Assembly (NCBI RefSeq): GCF_003627965.1
Contig: NZ_RBWE01000001.1
Coordinates: 1,285,995 to 1,349,994, forward strand
DNA length: 64,000 bases
Direction: 5' to 3'
Origin: Desulfofundulus salinus
GTDB lineage: Bacteria; Bacillota; Desulfotomaculia; Desulfotomaculales; Desulfovirgulaceae
Every line of letters begins with the position of its first letter. Position 1 is the first letter of the stretch. The position numbers and the translations under genes were made by a program. Under the pieces are notes generated by a model that was not told the origin of the DNA, did no database searches, and worked only from the letters and a program-made list of their open reading frames with translations. This document shows, one piece after another, positions 17,470-27,146 of the stretch.

Positions 17470-18251
17470 TGAGTTATACAGTGGTGAAATACCAGAAAGA
17501 AGAGGGCGTGGCGCTGGTAACGTTGAACCGCCCGGAGAGTCTGAATGCCCTTAACAGCGCTGTGTTCATGGAACTGGGAGCGGTTTTTGACGAGATAGCA
17601 CAGGATCCGGAAGTGCATGCGGTTGTGCTCACCGGCAGTGGTGACAGGGCTTTTGCGGCTGGTGCTGACGTAAGCGAGTTGAAAAATCTTTCCCCCTTGG
17701 AGGCCAGGGAGTTTGCCCTGATGGCTTACCGCACCCAGGAGAAAATATGTAACCTGTCCAAGCCAACCATAGCTGCCCTCAATGGCTATACCCTGGGCGG
17801 GGGTTGTGAGCTGGCCATGTGCTGTGACCTGCGGATTGCCGCTGAAACGGCCAGACTTGGTCAACCGGAAATTAATCTGGGGATTATACCGGGTGGCGGC
17901 GGTACCCAGAGGTTGGCCCGCTTGGTGGGATTGAGCCGGGCAAAGGAACTGATCTTTACCGGCAAGATTATCACGGCGCAGCAGGCGCTTGAGTGGGGGT
18001 TGGTCAACCAGGTGGTGCCCGCCGGTCAGTTACTGGAAGAGGCTTTCAAACTGGCCCGGGATCTGGCCGGCAAATCCGCTCCAGCCCTGGCCTTGGTCAA
18101 GTCAGCTCTTGACAGGGGTATAAATATGGATCTTAGCAGCGCCTTGCATTACGAGATAGATTGTTTTGCCTGCTGCTTTGCTACCGAAGACCACCGGGAA
18201 GGAATTGCTGCGTTCCTGGAAAAGCGCAGGCCAGCTTACAAAGGAAGGTAG
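17469..18251 (+). CDS. Enoyl-CoA hydratase (crotonase family)
   Basis: A 260-residue crotonase. The oxyanion hole segments are FAAGADVSEL and GYTLGGGCELAM; both catalytic glutamates are present (GGGCELAM and GQPEINLGIIPGGGGTQRL). The enzyme forms (S)-3-hydroxyacyl-CoA from enoyl-CoA, probably crotonyl-CoA here, and thus works on the opposite stereochemical side from the MaoC protein encoded just before. Start ATG overlaps the upstream stop. A 75-base gap separates it from the dehydrogenase gene, which is short enough for one operon. Confidence 0.93.
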   Translation: MSYTVVKYQKEEGVALVTLNRPESLNALNSAVFMELGAVFDEIAQDPEVHAVVLTGSGDRAFAAGADVSELKNLSPLEAREFALMAYRTQEKICNLSKPTIAALNGYTLGGGCELAMCCDLRIAAETARLGQPEINLGIIPGGGGTQRLARLVGLSRAKELIFTGKIITAQQALEWGLVNQVVPAGQLLEEAFKLARDLAGKSAPALALVKSALDRGINMDLSSALHYEIDCFACCFATEDHREGIAAFLEKRRPAYKGR

Positions 18252-18326
18252 CTTTCGAACAATCAGCAAGTAAATTTATCTGTCAAAGTGAAAGAGTAAA
18301 ACCAGCAGGAAGGAGTTTATCAACCC

Positions 18327-19187
18327 ATGGATATTAAAACGGATATTAAAAAAGTTTCGGTAATCGGCGCCGGAACTATGGGCTCCGGCATCGCCCAGGT
18401 TTGTGCTGCCGCAGGTTACCAGGTGAGTCTGTACGACAGCTCTCCCCAATCCCTGGAAAAAGCTTTGGCCACCATTAAAAAAAGCCTTTCCAGGTTTGTG
18501 GAAAAAAATAAGATTTCCAGCGACGAGATGGCAAGCACACTGGCCAGAATCCAGATTGCAGACAGCCTGGCAGGCGCTGCCGCCGGGGCGGATCTAGTAA
18601 TTGAGGCTGTATTCGAAGATCTGGCGGTGAAAAAAGAAATCTTTGCCCAGCTCGATACGGTTGCGCCGGAACATGCCCTGCTGGCCTCCAATACTTCTTC
18701 CCTGCCCATAACAGCCATTGCCGCCGCCACAAAGAGGCCGGAAAAGGTCATCGGCCTGCATTTTATGAACCCCGTACCGTTGATGAAAGGGGTGGAGGTC
18801 ATCCGTGCCCGGCTCAGTTCGGATGAAGCGGTGGCAACCGGAATCGAATTTGTGAAAAGCCTTGGAAAAATTCCCGCCGAAGCGGTGGATTATGCCGGTT
18901 TTATTGTAAGCCGGGTGCTGGACGTCATGCTCAACGAGGCAGTGTTCTGCGTCATGGACGGCAACAAGCCTGAGGAAATTGACCGAGCTATGAAAGTATG
19001 CGCGAACTTCCCAATGGGTCCCCTCGAATTGATTGACTTGGCCGGGGCAGACATTTTGTTACATGTTATGGAATGCCTGCAGAAAGAATTCGGTGACAAG
19101 TACCGCCCGGCTCCCCTGCTGGCTCAGATGGTCAGGGCTGGGCATTTAGGCCGTAAAACTGGGCGGGGATTTTATGAATACAAGTAA
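18327..19187 (+). CDS. hbd: 3-hydroxybutyryl-CoA dehydrogenase
   Basis: A 286-residue NAD-dependent enzyme of the Hbd/PaaH family. The Rossmann loop is [13 protein letters not shown]; the catalytic His and Glu lie in [17 protein letters not shown], and the C-terminal helical domain includes [14 protein letters not shown]. It oxidises (S)-3-hydroxybutyryl-CoA to acetoacetyl-CoA, the step after the crotonase. AGGAAGGAG precedes the ATG by about 12 bases. The last codons overlap the start of the next gene (ATGA). Confidence 0.94.
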   Translation: MDIKTDIKKVSVIGAGTMGSGIAQVCAAAGYQVSLYDSSPQSLEKALATIKKSLSRFVEKNKISSDEMASTLARIQIADSLAGAAAGADLVIEAVFEDLAVKKEIFAQLDTVAPEHALLASNTSSLPITAIAAATKRPEKVIGLHFMNPVPLMKGVEVIRARLSSDEAVATGIEFVKSLGKIPAEAVDYAGFIVSRVLDVMLNEAVFCVMDGNKPEEIDRAMKVCANFPMGPLELIDLAGADILLHVMECLQKEFGDKYRPAPLLAQMVRAGHLGRKTGRGFYEYK

Positions 19188-19984
19188 TGAACGAAAGGTT
19201 GGTTGAAATGATGAAGGTCCAGGAGTTGTTCAATCTTGAAGGAAAGGTGGCTGTAGTTACCGGCGGTTCCAGCGGACTGGGGGAGCAGGCGTCCGTCGCA
19301 CTGGCGGAGGCCGGAGCCTCTGTGGGGGTGGTTGCCCGGAAAGTGGAAAGGTGCGAGAGTACGGCGGAACGTCTCCGCTCCGTTGGAGTCAAAGCAATCG
19401 CGGTAAAGTGCGACGTAAGTAAGCCGGCCGATATCGACGCCATGGTGGAATCCGTGCTAAAAGAATTCGGCCGCATAGACATTCTGGTTAACAGTGCCGG
19501 CGTTACCTGGGGTGCTCCAGCCGAAGACTATCCCCTGGAGAGATGGCAGCAGATTCTTAATGTTAATGTTACCGGCACGTTTCTCTGTTGCCAGAAAGTC
19601 AGCAGAGTAATGATTGGGCAGCGGTACGGCAAGATCATCAACCTGGCCTCCATCGCGTCTTTCAGGGGGGCCGAACCGGAGGTCATGGACGCCGTAGGAT
19701 ATCAGACCAGTAAGGGTGCAGTGGCGATCATGACCCGCGACTTGGCTGCCAAATGGGCCCGGTACGGTATTAACGTTAACGCCATAGCTCCCGGCTGGTT
19801 TCGCACCCATATGACCAGGTCATTTCTGGAAATAAAAGGAGAAATGGTGTTAAAGCATATCCCTCTCCGGCGGTTTGGCGGAGAGGAAGATTTAAAAGGG
19901 GCTGTAGTGTTCTTAGCTTCAGAGGCGTCCAGATACGTCACGGGACATGTTTTATGTGTAGACGGTGGGTATCTCTGTATATAA
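19187..19984 (+). CDS. SDR family oxidoreductase
   Basis: A 265-residue short-chain dehydrogenase. Cofactor loop TGGSSGLG, NSAG, and the catalytic Ser-Tyr-Lys set: Ser in LASIASF and YQTSKGAV. The C-terminal end has the usual GHVLCVDGG. A basic residue after the first strands (ARKVER) is compatible with NADP. In this operon it may oxidise (R)-3-hydroxyacyl-CoA from the MaoC hydratase, complementing the (S)-specific dehydrogenase, but SDR substrates cannot be read from sequence. ATG codons at 19187, 19208 and 19211 are all possible starts; 19187 overlaps the preceding gene. Confidence 0.88.
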   Translation: MNERLVEMMKVQELFNLEGKVAVVTGGSSGLGEQASVALAEAGASVGVVARKVERCESTAERLRSVGVKAIAVKCDVSKPADIDAMVESVLKEFGRIDILVNSAGVTWGAPAEDYPLERWQQILNVNVTGTFLCCQKVSRVMIGQRYGKIINLASIASFRGAEPEVMDAVGYQTSKGAVAIMTRDLAAKWARYGINVNAIAPGWFRTHMTRSFLEIKGEMVLKHIPLRRFGGEEDLKGAVVFLASEASRYVTGHVLCVDGGYLCI

Positions 19985-20004
19985 GGGGAGAGGAGTGAAA
20001 TATT

Positions 20005-21225
20005 TTGAGCGATAATTTGAACGATATTGTTGTGGTTAGTGCCGTGAGGACTCCCTTCGGCCGATTTGGAGGTTCTTTAAAGGATATAGACTGTTATGAC
20101 TTGGGCGCCGTGGTAATGAAGGAAGTCCTGGCCCGCGTGGATCTCGACGCTGCCTTGGTGGATGAAGTTTTTTGGGGTGTGGGGGATACAACCTGCTGCA
20201 AAGATCCTTATACGCCGGTAGTTGCCCGTCAGTCCTTGCTTAAGGCGGGCCTACCGCCGGAAACGCCGTCCTGCTCCCTGGACAAGGCTTGCGTCTCTGC
20301 TATGTCTGCGGCAAACTACGGCTGCCGGACCATTCGGGCAGGTGAAGGTGAAATCATTATGGCTGGAGGGGTTACCAGCTTCAGCACCGTACCCTTCTTG
20401 TTACGCGGGCAGCGTTTTCAGGGTAAGAAATTGGGCCACCTTACTCTGGAGGACCCGCTATTTGAACTGGGATATAAGGATTACGCTCCGGTGGCTAAAG
20501 ATGCCGGGGAGGTAGCTCTTAAACACGGTATCGGGCGGGAAGAGCAGGATGCCTGGGCTGTCAGAAGTCACCAGCGTTATGGTGAGGCGCATGCGGCGGG
20601 AAAATTTCGGGAAGAGATGATGCCGCTGGAACTGCCGCAGAAAGATGGGTCGACCAAAGTCTTGGATATAGACGAACAGTACCGCCCCGGCACAACGATG
20701 GAGCAACTAGCTAGGCTCAAGCCCATTTACGGCAGCCCAACTTGTACGGCCGGCAACTCGCCGGGGCTCAACGATGGCGCAGCGGCTCTGCTTCTCACCA
20801 CCCGCAAAAAAGCGAAGGAACTGGGTCTGGAACCTCTGGCCACCATCTTGAACATGGTAAGCATTGCCACAAAACCTTCACTGTTGGCCGAAGGCCCGGC
20901 GGTTGCCATCAGTAAGTCGCTGACCAGATCCGGCTTAAGTATAGATGATGTTAATTTAATAGAAATAAACGAGGCTTTTGCCGCGGTGACCCTGGTGAGT
21001 ACCAAAATGCTGGCTGGCGGTGATACGGCAAAATACAAAGCCTTACAAGAAAAAGTTAATGTTAATGGTGGTGCTATTGCCATTGGTCACGCCAATACCG
21101 CCAGCGGGGCGCGGATAATGATGACGTTGATTTATGAATTAAGGCGCCGCGGTGGGGGGATCGGAGTAGCGGCTATTTGTGGGGGCCTAGCCCAGGCGGA
21201 CGCAGTATTGATTAAGGTTGGTTAA
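20005..21225 (+). CDS. Thiolase (acetyl-CoA acetyltransferase family)
   Basis: A 406-residue thiolase that splits 3-ketoacyl-CoA, here probably acetoacetyl-CoA, into acetyl-CoA units. The nucleophilic Cys is in SLDKACVSAM and the second catalytic Cys in AAICGGLAQADA. The NEAFAAV motif is intact. The third motif reads GGAIAIGHANTASGAR, where most family members have GHPLGASGAR, so the His is kept but the following residues differ. The start is TTG at 20005 preceded by GAGAGGAG. It lies between the SDR and acyl-CoA dehydrogenase genes in the same operon. Confidence 0.92.
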   Translation: MSDNLNDIVVVSAVRTPFGRFGGSLKDIDCYDLGAVVMKEVLARVDLDAALVDEVFWGVGDTTCCKDPYTPVVARQSLLKAGLPPETPSCSLDKACVSAMSAANYGCRTIRAGEGEIIMAGGVTSFSTVPFLLRGQRFQGKKLGHLTLEDPLFELGYKDYAPVAKDAGEVALKHGIGREEQDAWAVRSHQRYGEAHAAGKFREEMMPLELPQKDGSTKVLDIDEQYRPGTTMEQLARLKPIYGSPTCTAGNSPGLNDGAAALLLTTRKKAKELGLEPLATILNMVSIATKPSLLAEGPAVAISKSLTRSGLSIDDVNLIEINEAFAAVTLVSTKMLAGGDTAKYKALQEKVNVNGGAIAIGHANTASGARIMMTLIYELRRRGGGIGVAAICGGLAQADAVLIKVG

Positions 21226-21252
21226 AATGGTAACTGAGGAGGGTATAGAACT

Positions 21253-22392
21253 TTGGTAAGTTTTCAATTAACCGATGAACAAACAGCTATTAGGGACCTA
21301 GCGCGCAAATTTACCCAGAAAGAGATTGTGCCGGTGGCTGCAGAATATGACGAAAAGGCGGAGATGCCGTGGCCGGTTATTCAAAAGGCTTTTGAAATTG
21401 GTCTCTGGAACCTGAACATCCCTGAAAAATACGGGGGGCAGGGACTGGACGCGCTTACCCAGGTTCTAATTTACGAAGAGCTGGCCTACGGGTGCCTAGG
21501 CATTTTTGGCGCTTTTGGCGGTAACGCTCTAGCGGTCACACCTCTTTTAATTGCCGGTACCGAGGAACAGAAAGAAAAATTTCTGACTCCATTCTGCGCC
21601 AAGCCTTCGCTGGCCGCCTTTGCCCTAACCGAGCCCAACGCCGGTTCCGATGTATCCAATCTGGCCACCACGGCTACTCGCAAAGGCGACGAGTACATTT
21701 TGAACGGGACTAAGTGCTTCATTACCCACGGGGGGATAGCGGATCTTTACACCATCTTTGCGAGTACGGATAAAACCAAAGGCACCAAGGGTATCAGCGC
21801 TTTTCTGGTTCCAGGTAACACGCCGGGGTTGTATATGGGTAAAAAGGAAGATAAAATGGGCGACCGCGCTTCACATATTGGGGAGGTGATTATCGAGGAA
21901 GTACGGGTACCGGCTTCAAACCTCCTGGGGCGGGAAGGGGAAGGCTTTAAAATCGCCATGCGCACCTTGGATATTACCCGACCTAGTATCGGTGCCGCCG
22001 CCTTGGGTGTAGCCAGGCGGGCATTTGAAGAAGCTCTGAAATATTCAAAAGAGCGGGTTCAATTTGGCAAGCCCATCAGTGCTAACCAAGCCATCCAGTT
22101 CATGCTGGCCGATATGGCTACAGGCATCGAATGCGCCCGAGCCTTGGTGTGGAAGGCGGCTTGGCATATCGATCAGGGTAAACCTAATACCATGCTTTCG
22201 GCCATGTCTAAGTGTTACGCAAGTGATATGGCCATGAAGGTGACCGTGGACGCTTTGCAGATATTTGGCGGGTACGGTTATATGAAGGATTACCCGATGG
22301 AAAAGCTCATGCGTGATGTTAAAATAACGCAGATTTATGAAGGTACGAACCAGATTCAAAGGATGGTTATTGCCAGCCAGTTGCTCAGGTAG
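21253..22392 (+). CDS. Acyl-CoA dehydrogenase (short-chain type)
   Basis: A 379-residue FAD flavoprotein of the butyryl-CoA dehydrogenase type, the first oxidation of beta-oxidation. Signatures: FALTEPNAGSDVSNL around the FAD site, RVQFGKPISANQAIQF, QIFGGYGYMKDYPMEKLMRD, and the catalytic Glu in IYEGTNQIQR. The start is TTG at 21253 with GAGGAGG about 12 bases upstream. Electrons would go to an electron-transfer flavoprotein; no etf genes are in the window. A decayed fragment of a second such gene lies at 24855-25052. Confidence 0.94.
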   Translation: MVSFQLTDEQTAIRDLARKFTQKEIVPVAAEYDEKAEMPWPVIQKAFEIGLWNLNIPEKYGGQGLDALTQVLIYEELAYGCLGIFGAFGGNALAVTPLLIAGTEEQKEKFLTPFCAKPSLAAFALTEPNAGSDVSNLATTATRKGDEYILNGTKCFITHGGIADLYTIFASTDKTKGTKGISAFLVPGNTPGLYMGKKEDKMGDRASHIGEVIIEEVRVPASNLLGREGEGFKIAMRTLDITRPSIGAAALGVARRAFEEALKYSKERVQFGKPISANQAIQFMLADMATGIECARALVWKAAWHIDQGKPNTMLSAMSKCYASDMAMKVTVDALQIFGGYGYMKDYPMEKLMRDVKITQIYEGTNQIQRMVIASQLLR

Positions 22393-23079
22393 GCAGTGGA
22401 AAATTTACCGGTCGGGTGGGAAACGATGTTCCTATTCCTGCTTAACTGCTCGAAATTGGAAGTTGTAAGCTTAAGTTTATATTATTTGTATTATTAGAAA
22501 TTTTAAAAATAAAGCTAAATGTATAACCTGCAAAGCTTCCAGCTTTTAAACTGGCAGCTCAATAGAACGGTGGATTTGCTACTAAAGCAACACTTGGCTT
22601 TGGACAAACTGACCCGGCAAGGAATTGATAAAGTTTTTGTTTGCACCTTGGTAAAACTGAAGGACACAGGATAGGGCCTTAGGTTTCGCAAGTCCTGGTT
22701 AGGTAACCTTCAGTGCTTATTCCATTAAATGGTGCGACCCGGAGGGGGTAATATATCCCTTTGGGTGCTGGTTATAGTGTCCATTAACTGGACTTTGACA
22801 GCGATCCCTGAAACCCTTGTCATTACTCGACTTTTCGCGTGGTACAATTTAAGGGGTCCAGGAATTGGAAGTGACCTCATTCCTACAGCCTCAAGGCTTT
22901 CAAATTTTTAGGTGTCAAAGTCAAGATTAAGATTGGTTTTGTTAACTATGACGGATTGTAAAACAAAATTGCCATCATGATGCAAGAAACCAGATACTGC
23001 CATCAAGAGCTGTTAATTTTGCAGGTCATACTTAGAAGAAAATTTAAAAGACAATTATGAGTTTAGGGAGGTTTGCCCG
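22393..23079. other. A+T-rich intergenic region between acyl-CoA dehydrogenase and acyl-CoA ligase
   Basis: Nearly 690 bases with no supported gene. A 52-codon frame at 22519-22677 and a 60-codon frame at 22729-22911 are open, but neither has a ribosome site or recognisable domain. I see no sigma-54 match with the right GG-N10-GC spacing. The composition suggests decayed sequence plus the ligase promoter. Confidence 0.5.
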
Positions 23080-24675
23080 ATGATTATACCCCTTACCCCT
23101 CTGGATTTTAGACGCAGAGCACTTAAGCTTTACCCTGAAAAGACTGCCGTGGTTTGTGGCGACAAAAAGTTTACCTACCGCGAATTTGGAATTCGTACCA
23201 ACAAACTAGCTAACGGATTGTTGGACATGGGAGTAAAACGGGGAGATCGGGTTGCCTTTATTAGCTACAACTGCCACCGCCTGTTGGAAGCTTACTACGG
23301 TGTGTTACAGGCTGGAGCCGTTTTGTTGCCCATAAACATCAGATTTTCCCCCAGAGAGATAGCTTACATACTTAATGATTCGGAAGCAACGGCGCTGTTT
23401 TTTAACCCTGATTTCATTGATTTAATAAAACCGATCATGATTAATCTTAAAACGGTCAAAAATTTCGTGATGCTCTGCGACGAAAATGAATCTTATGACT
23501 TTGATGCTGACAATTATGAAAAGATGCTGGCCCGTTCATCACCTAATGATCCACCTGAACTGGAAATAGATGAAAATGAAATGGCCGAGCTTTTTTATAC
23601 CAGCGGTACGACAGGAGCTAACCCAAAAGGTGTGATGCTTACTCACCGCTCGCTGTACCTCCACGGACTCGGTGTGATTATCACCCACAACCTCAACGAC
23701 TCGGATGCCATGCTTCACACGATACCTCTTTTTCACGTAAACGGCTGGGGCACCCCCCAAGCGCTGACCTGTATGGGCGGTACCCACGTAATGTTGAAAA
23801 AATTCGACCCTGAAACCATCTGCCGGCTAATTGAGCAAGAGAAAATTACCAAGATATTCCTAGTTCATACTATGGCTAATATGTTAATGAAATACCCCGG
23901 GCTCAATAATCATGACTTTAGCAGCTTGAAAAGAATTGTGCTGGGCGGCGCGCCCGCTCCCTGGCAGATGATCAAAGAAATTGAGCAACGTTTGAAGTGC
24001 GAGTGCATTGCAGGGTACGGCTTAACGGAAACGTCACCTTATCTAACGTCGGGCGCCCTTAAAAGTTATCTCATGAATGAACCGGAGGAAGCAAGATGGA
24101 TCAGACAGGCCAGGACAGGATTAGAAGTAGTCGGAGTAGATCTCAGGGTGGTAAATGAACAGGGTGAAGATGTACAACGAAATGATCGGGAAGTTGGAGA
24201 GATTATTGTAAGAAGTAACTACGTTATGCAGGGATACTGGAAACTTCCTCAAGAAACAGCTAAAGTAATCAGGGACGGGTGGTTTTATACCGGTGATATG
24301 GCCACTGTTGATAAAGAGGGCTATGTCAAGATTGTGGATCGGAAGAAGGATATCATCATCAGCGGCGGCGAGAATATCGCCAGCATCGAAATAGAACGGG
24401 TGTTATACGAACATCCGGCAATATACGAATGTGCCGTTATCGGTGTGCCGGATGAGAAGTGGGGTGAAGTTCCCAAGGCTATCGTAGTTTTAAAAGAAGG
24501 CTACACGGCTGAAGAAGAAGAGCTGTTGAAGCATTGTCGGGAGCGCTTGGCCAAGTTTAAAGTTCCTAAATCAATAGAGTTTACCGATAGCCTACCCAAA
24601 GGAGGCACCGGCAAAATTCTCAAGCGGGTAATACGGGAAAAGTACTGGCAGGGATATGAAAAAAGGGTGTATTGA
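23080..24675 (+). CDS. Acyl-CoA synthetase (AMP-forming; medium/long-chain fatty acid-CoA ligase type)
   Basis: A 531-residue ANL-superfamily ligase. The phosphate loop is complete (YTSGTTGANPKGVMLTHR), followed by GYGLTETSP, the YTGDMA motif, DRKKDIIISGGENI and the catalytic C-terminal lysine in LPKGGTGKILKR. It activates a carboxylic acid to its CoA thioester using ATP, feeding the upstream beta-oxidation enzymes. GGGAGG sits 8 bases before the ATG. It is 690 bases from the operon and so may have its own promoter. Chain length preference cannot be read here. Confidence 0.93.
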   Translation: MIIPLTPLDFRRRALKLYPEKTAVVCGDKKFTYREFGIRTNKLANGLLDMGVKRGDRVAFISYNCHRLLEAYYGVLQAGAVLLPINIRFSPREIAYILNDSEATALFFNPDFIDLIKPIMINLKTVKNFVMLCDENESYDFDADNYEKMLARSSPNDPPELEIDENEMAELFYTSGTTGANPKGVMLTHRSLYLHGLGVIITHNLNDSDAMLHTIPLFHVNGWGTPQALTCMGGTHVMLKKFDPETICRLIEQEKITKIFLVHTMANMLMKYPGLNNHDFSSLKRIVLGGAPAPWQMIKEIEQRLKCECIAGYGLTETSPYLTSGALKSYLMNEPEEARWIRQARTGLEVVGVDLRVVNEQGEDVQRNDREVGEIIVRSNYVMQGYWKLPQETAKVIRDGWFYTGDMATVDKEGYVKIVDRKKDIIISGGENIASIEIERVLYEHPAIYECAVIGVPDEKWGEVPKAIVVLKEGYTAEEEELLKHCRERLAKFKVPKSIEFTDSLPKGGTGKILKRVIREKYWQGYEKRVY

Positions 24676-24854
24676 ATCCGGGGAGAACAATTCAACCGTC
24701 ATCAATATCCGTAGCAAGAGTTACCGGCTACGTGAACGCAAGGCTTCACGGCTATGCGAATCCTACGATCCGGGTTTCCCTGGTCATTTCGTAAAACAAT
24801 CATTGCGCTCCTTAACCGATTTTGCCAGTGGATGTTGCCAGTTGGAACTGATGG

Positions 24855-25052
24855 TTGGCAAGTACTTGTTTCTAGTGCATACCAGGCTATCCAGTTTATG
24901 TTGGCAGATGTGGCAATAAGTATTGAGAACGTCCGCGCGTTGCTCTGGAGGATCGCTTGGCAGATTGACCAAGGATAGTCGAATGTAGTACTCTCGGCCA
25001 TGTCAAAATGTTGTGCAAGTGAAATTACTACGAAGATGGACTCCAGAGGATA
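24855..25052 (+). pseudogene. Decayed acyl-CoA dehydrogenase fragment
   Basis: Translation gives YQAIQFMLADVAISIENVRA, then LWRIAWQIDQG, a TAG stop at 24976-24978, and in the same frame VVLSAMSKCCASE. This aligns block for block with the intact gene (NQAIQFMLADMA..., WKAAWHIDQG, TMLSAMSKCYASD at about 22087-22230). Only the FAD/acyl-binding helical piece survives, with stops on both sides. No further remnants of that gene are evident in the rest of 24676-25342, which otherwise holds no gene. Confidence 0.8.
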
Positions 25053-25342
25053 AGAGGGGTGACCGGTGGATTTGTTATAAACCATTCTTACCTCTAAAGG
25101 GATGAACTCTTTGGTGACGACATAGTCAGTGAGCATTTTGAGTTTGTTTGTAGTAGTTGTCTACTGAAAATTATTTGTATAGGTTACAATAAAGAGACTC
25201 ACCTCCAGTAATTATCTAAATATACCAAATAATTTGGAAATCCATCCCAAAAAATGGCAATATTCCTTAATTTTTAAGGTTGTTGGGGTTTTACGAGAAG
25301 CAAAAGAAATTATTAAACCAAAAGAAAGGAGGCAAGTAAAAT

Positions 25343-25528
25343 ATGGACACTTTCTTGGGCATTCCGTGTAAAGGTTGGCCTTCCATTGCTCTGTGGATTG
25401 CCGTCATCATTATTCCCTGGACGTATTCCCTGTATTTTTTAAAGCAGATTGATCGTTCAGGGGTAGAACGATGGGGTGCCAAAACAGCAAAAAAGGATCA
25501 ATCAAGCAACAATTTATCAATTCATTAA
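25343..25528 (+). CDS. Small symporter accessory membrane protein
   Basis: A 61-residue protein with one membrane helix (about residues 13-33, WPSIALWIAVIIIPWTYSLY) and a polar C-terminal tail. Short one-helix proteins of this kind are found directly upstream of sodium:solute symporters and are named symporter small accessory proteins. AAAGGAGG precedes the ATG by 10 bases, and the symporter begins 21 bases after the stop. Its exact role, stability or targeting of the transporter, is not known. Confidence 0.75.
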   Translation: MDTFLGIPCKGWPSIALWIAVIIIPWTYSLYFLKQIDRSGVERWGAKTAKKDQSSNNLSIH

Positions 25529-25549
25529 AAAGTGAAGGAGTGAGTAAGC

Positions 25550-27097
25550 GTGAATGCGGTGCAGGTTACGGTTTTTATCATATATTTTATTTTATTAATT
25601 TATTTCAGCAGGCAGGGGTATAAAAAAGCAGGTACCTTAGATGATTTCACGGTGGGCGGATGGAGTATGGGGTTGGTAATCAACGTGGCCACTTTTACCG
25701 CTACCTGGGTAAGCGCGGCATCCGTGCTGGGTGTCCCTAGCATGCTGTACGGTGTAGGTTTTGCCGCTATCACTGGCTGGTTTGCGGGCTGGTTTTTTGC
25801 GAACGCCCTTATGCCAATTTTAGCTTACAAAATAAGGAGACCGGAGTTTCCCGTCAGAACTGTTCCTGAGTTTATGAGATTGCGTTACGAACCCTTTGCA
25901 GAAAGAAGCTATATCCAGATTATTGCTTCTTTAACCATGATCGCTGGTTATTTAATTTATGTCACTATCCAGATTAAAGGATTAGGTATGATAATTGCTA
26001 CGCTAACAGGTATACCATATGAAGTAGGCGTTTTCGTATTTGCATTTTTTATCCTGGTAACTGTTTTTGGCGGCATGTGGTCAGTAGCTACCACCGACCT
26101 ATTTAACACCGTTATAATTATGATCGGCTTGGTCATTGCTGCCATAGCTATTTTACCTCAAGTTGGCGGCTGGTCCGAAATGTTTGCTAGGGCGATGGAA
26201 ATTTCAACACCAGCCGTACAAGGAGGTAAACCTACACCACCAGGAGGCCTGCTGGATCCACTAGGTACCTTTACTCTTTCAGCCATGATCGGAATATTTA
26301 TCTCTAACTCTTTGGGCGCCTCGGTGGCTCCCCACTGGCCTACGCGCCTACTTGCGGCCAAAAATTTGCGAACTGCCATCCTAACTCCTTTAATTTCAAC
26401 GTTTATAATTGCAATTGTCTTTCTTTGCTTAATGGTTTTGGGTATCGGGGGTCGTGTACTTGTTCCCACTATGCCTGCCGGTAAACAAACAGACTGGGTT
26501 ATGCCCATGTTGATTTCCCAGTTTATGAACCCCGTAATTGCCGGTATAATGCTGGCAGCAATATTTGCGGCAGCTCTTTCCACGGCCAACGCCATGACGT
26601 TCCATAGCGCTCTAGCAATAACCTATGACATAATTCGTAATTTAAGCCGTAAAACAATCAACCCACAAACTCTAATAACCATGACCAAATTTACGTTAGT
26701 CATCTTAGGCATTGTTGCGATTATTTTGGCTCTTAACCCTCCTGCATTTATAGCTATGGCTGCCGCGTGTGTTTTCGGCCTTTTCGGTGGGACTTTCATT
26801 GCCCCCATGTACCTGGGCCTGTACTGGAAAAAAGCCAATAAATTGGGAGGTTATCTAGGTTCCATAGTTGGTGGCTTAACTTATGTCATCACTAACTACC
26901 TGATCACAATCAAAGCGATGCCTGGCACAATTCCGGCAATCGTGCTGGCAGTGGCTGCATCCACTCTTTGCATCGTCATAGCCGCTTATGTTTCTCCGCC
27001 ACCACCGAGAGAAGCCTGGGAACCTTATTTTGAGCCAGAAATCAGCGAAAATACCAGACAGGTTATCTTTAAGGCCATGAAAAACATATCCAAATAG
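25550..27097 (+). CDS. Sodium:solute symporter (SSS family)
   Basis: A 515-residue integral membrane protein with about 13 hydrophobic helices. Family features include the unwound-helix region TFTATWVSAASVLGVPSML near residue 45 and ALSTANAMTFHSALAITYDI near residue 345, which corresponds to the sodium-site helix 8. It resembles the acetate/monocarboxylate and pantothenate branch. Its place after the fatty-acid genes suggests uptake of a short-chain carboxylate. The start is GTG at 25550 following GAAGGAG. The accessory gene upstream makes a two-gene unit. Confidence 0.9.
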   Translation: MNAVQVTVFIIYFILLIYFSRQGYKKAGTLDDFTVGGWSMGLVINVATFTATWVSAASVLGVPSMLYGVGFAAITGWFAGWFFANALMPILAYKIRRPEFPVRTVPEFMRLRYEPFAERSYIQIIASLTMIAGYLIYVTIQIKGLGMIIATLTGIPYEVGVFVFAFFILVTVFGGMWSVATTDLFNTVIIMIGLVIAAIAILPQVGGWSEMFARAMEISTPAVQGGKPTPPGGLLDPLGTFTLSAMIGIFISNSLGASVAPHWPTRLLAAKNLRTAILTPLISTFIIAIVFLCLMVLGIGGRVLVPTMPAGKQTDWVMPMLISQFMNPVIAGIMLAAIFAAALSTANAMTFHSALAITYDIIRNLSRKTINPQTLITMTKFTLVILGIVAIILALNPPAFIAMAAACVFGLFGGTFIAPMYLGLYWKKANKLGGYLGSIVGGLTYVITNYLITIKAMPGTIPAIVLAVAASTLCIVIAAYVSPPPPREAWEPYFEPEISENTRQVIFKAMKNISK

Positions 27098-27146
27098 TGA
27101 TGTTTCTGGACCTTCGGTACAACGTTTCTACCAGAAACGATTTAAA

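Noticed and set aside
22729-22911. 60-codon open frame in the gap before the acyl-CoA ligase
   Set aside because: No ribosome site, no domain and A+T-rich decayed-looking context.
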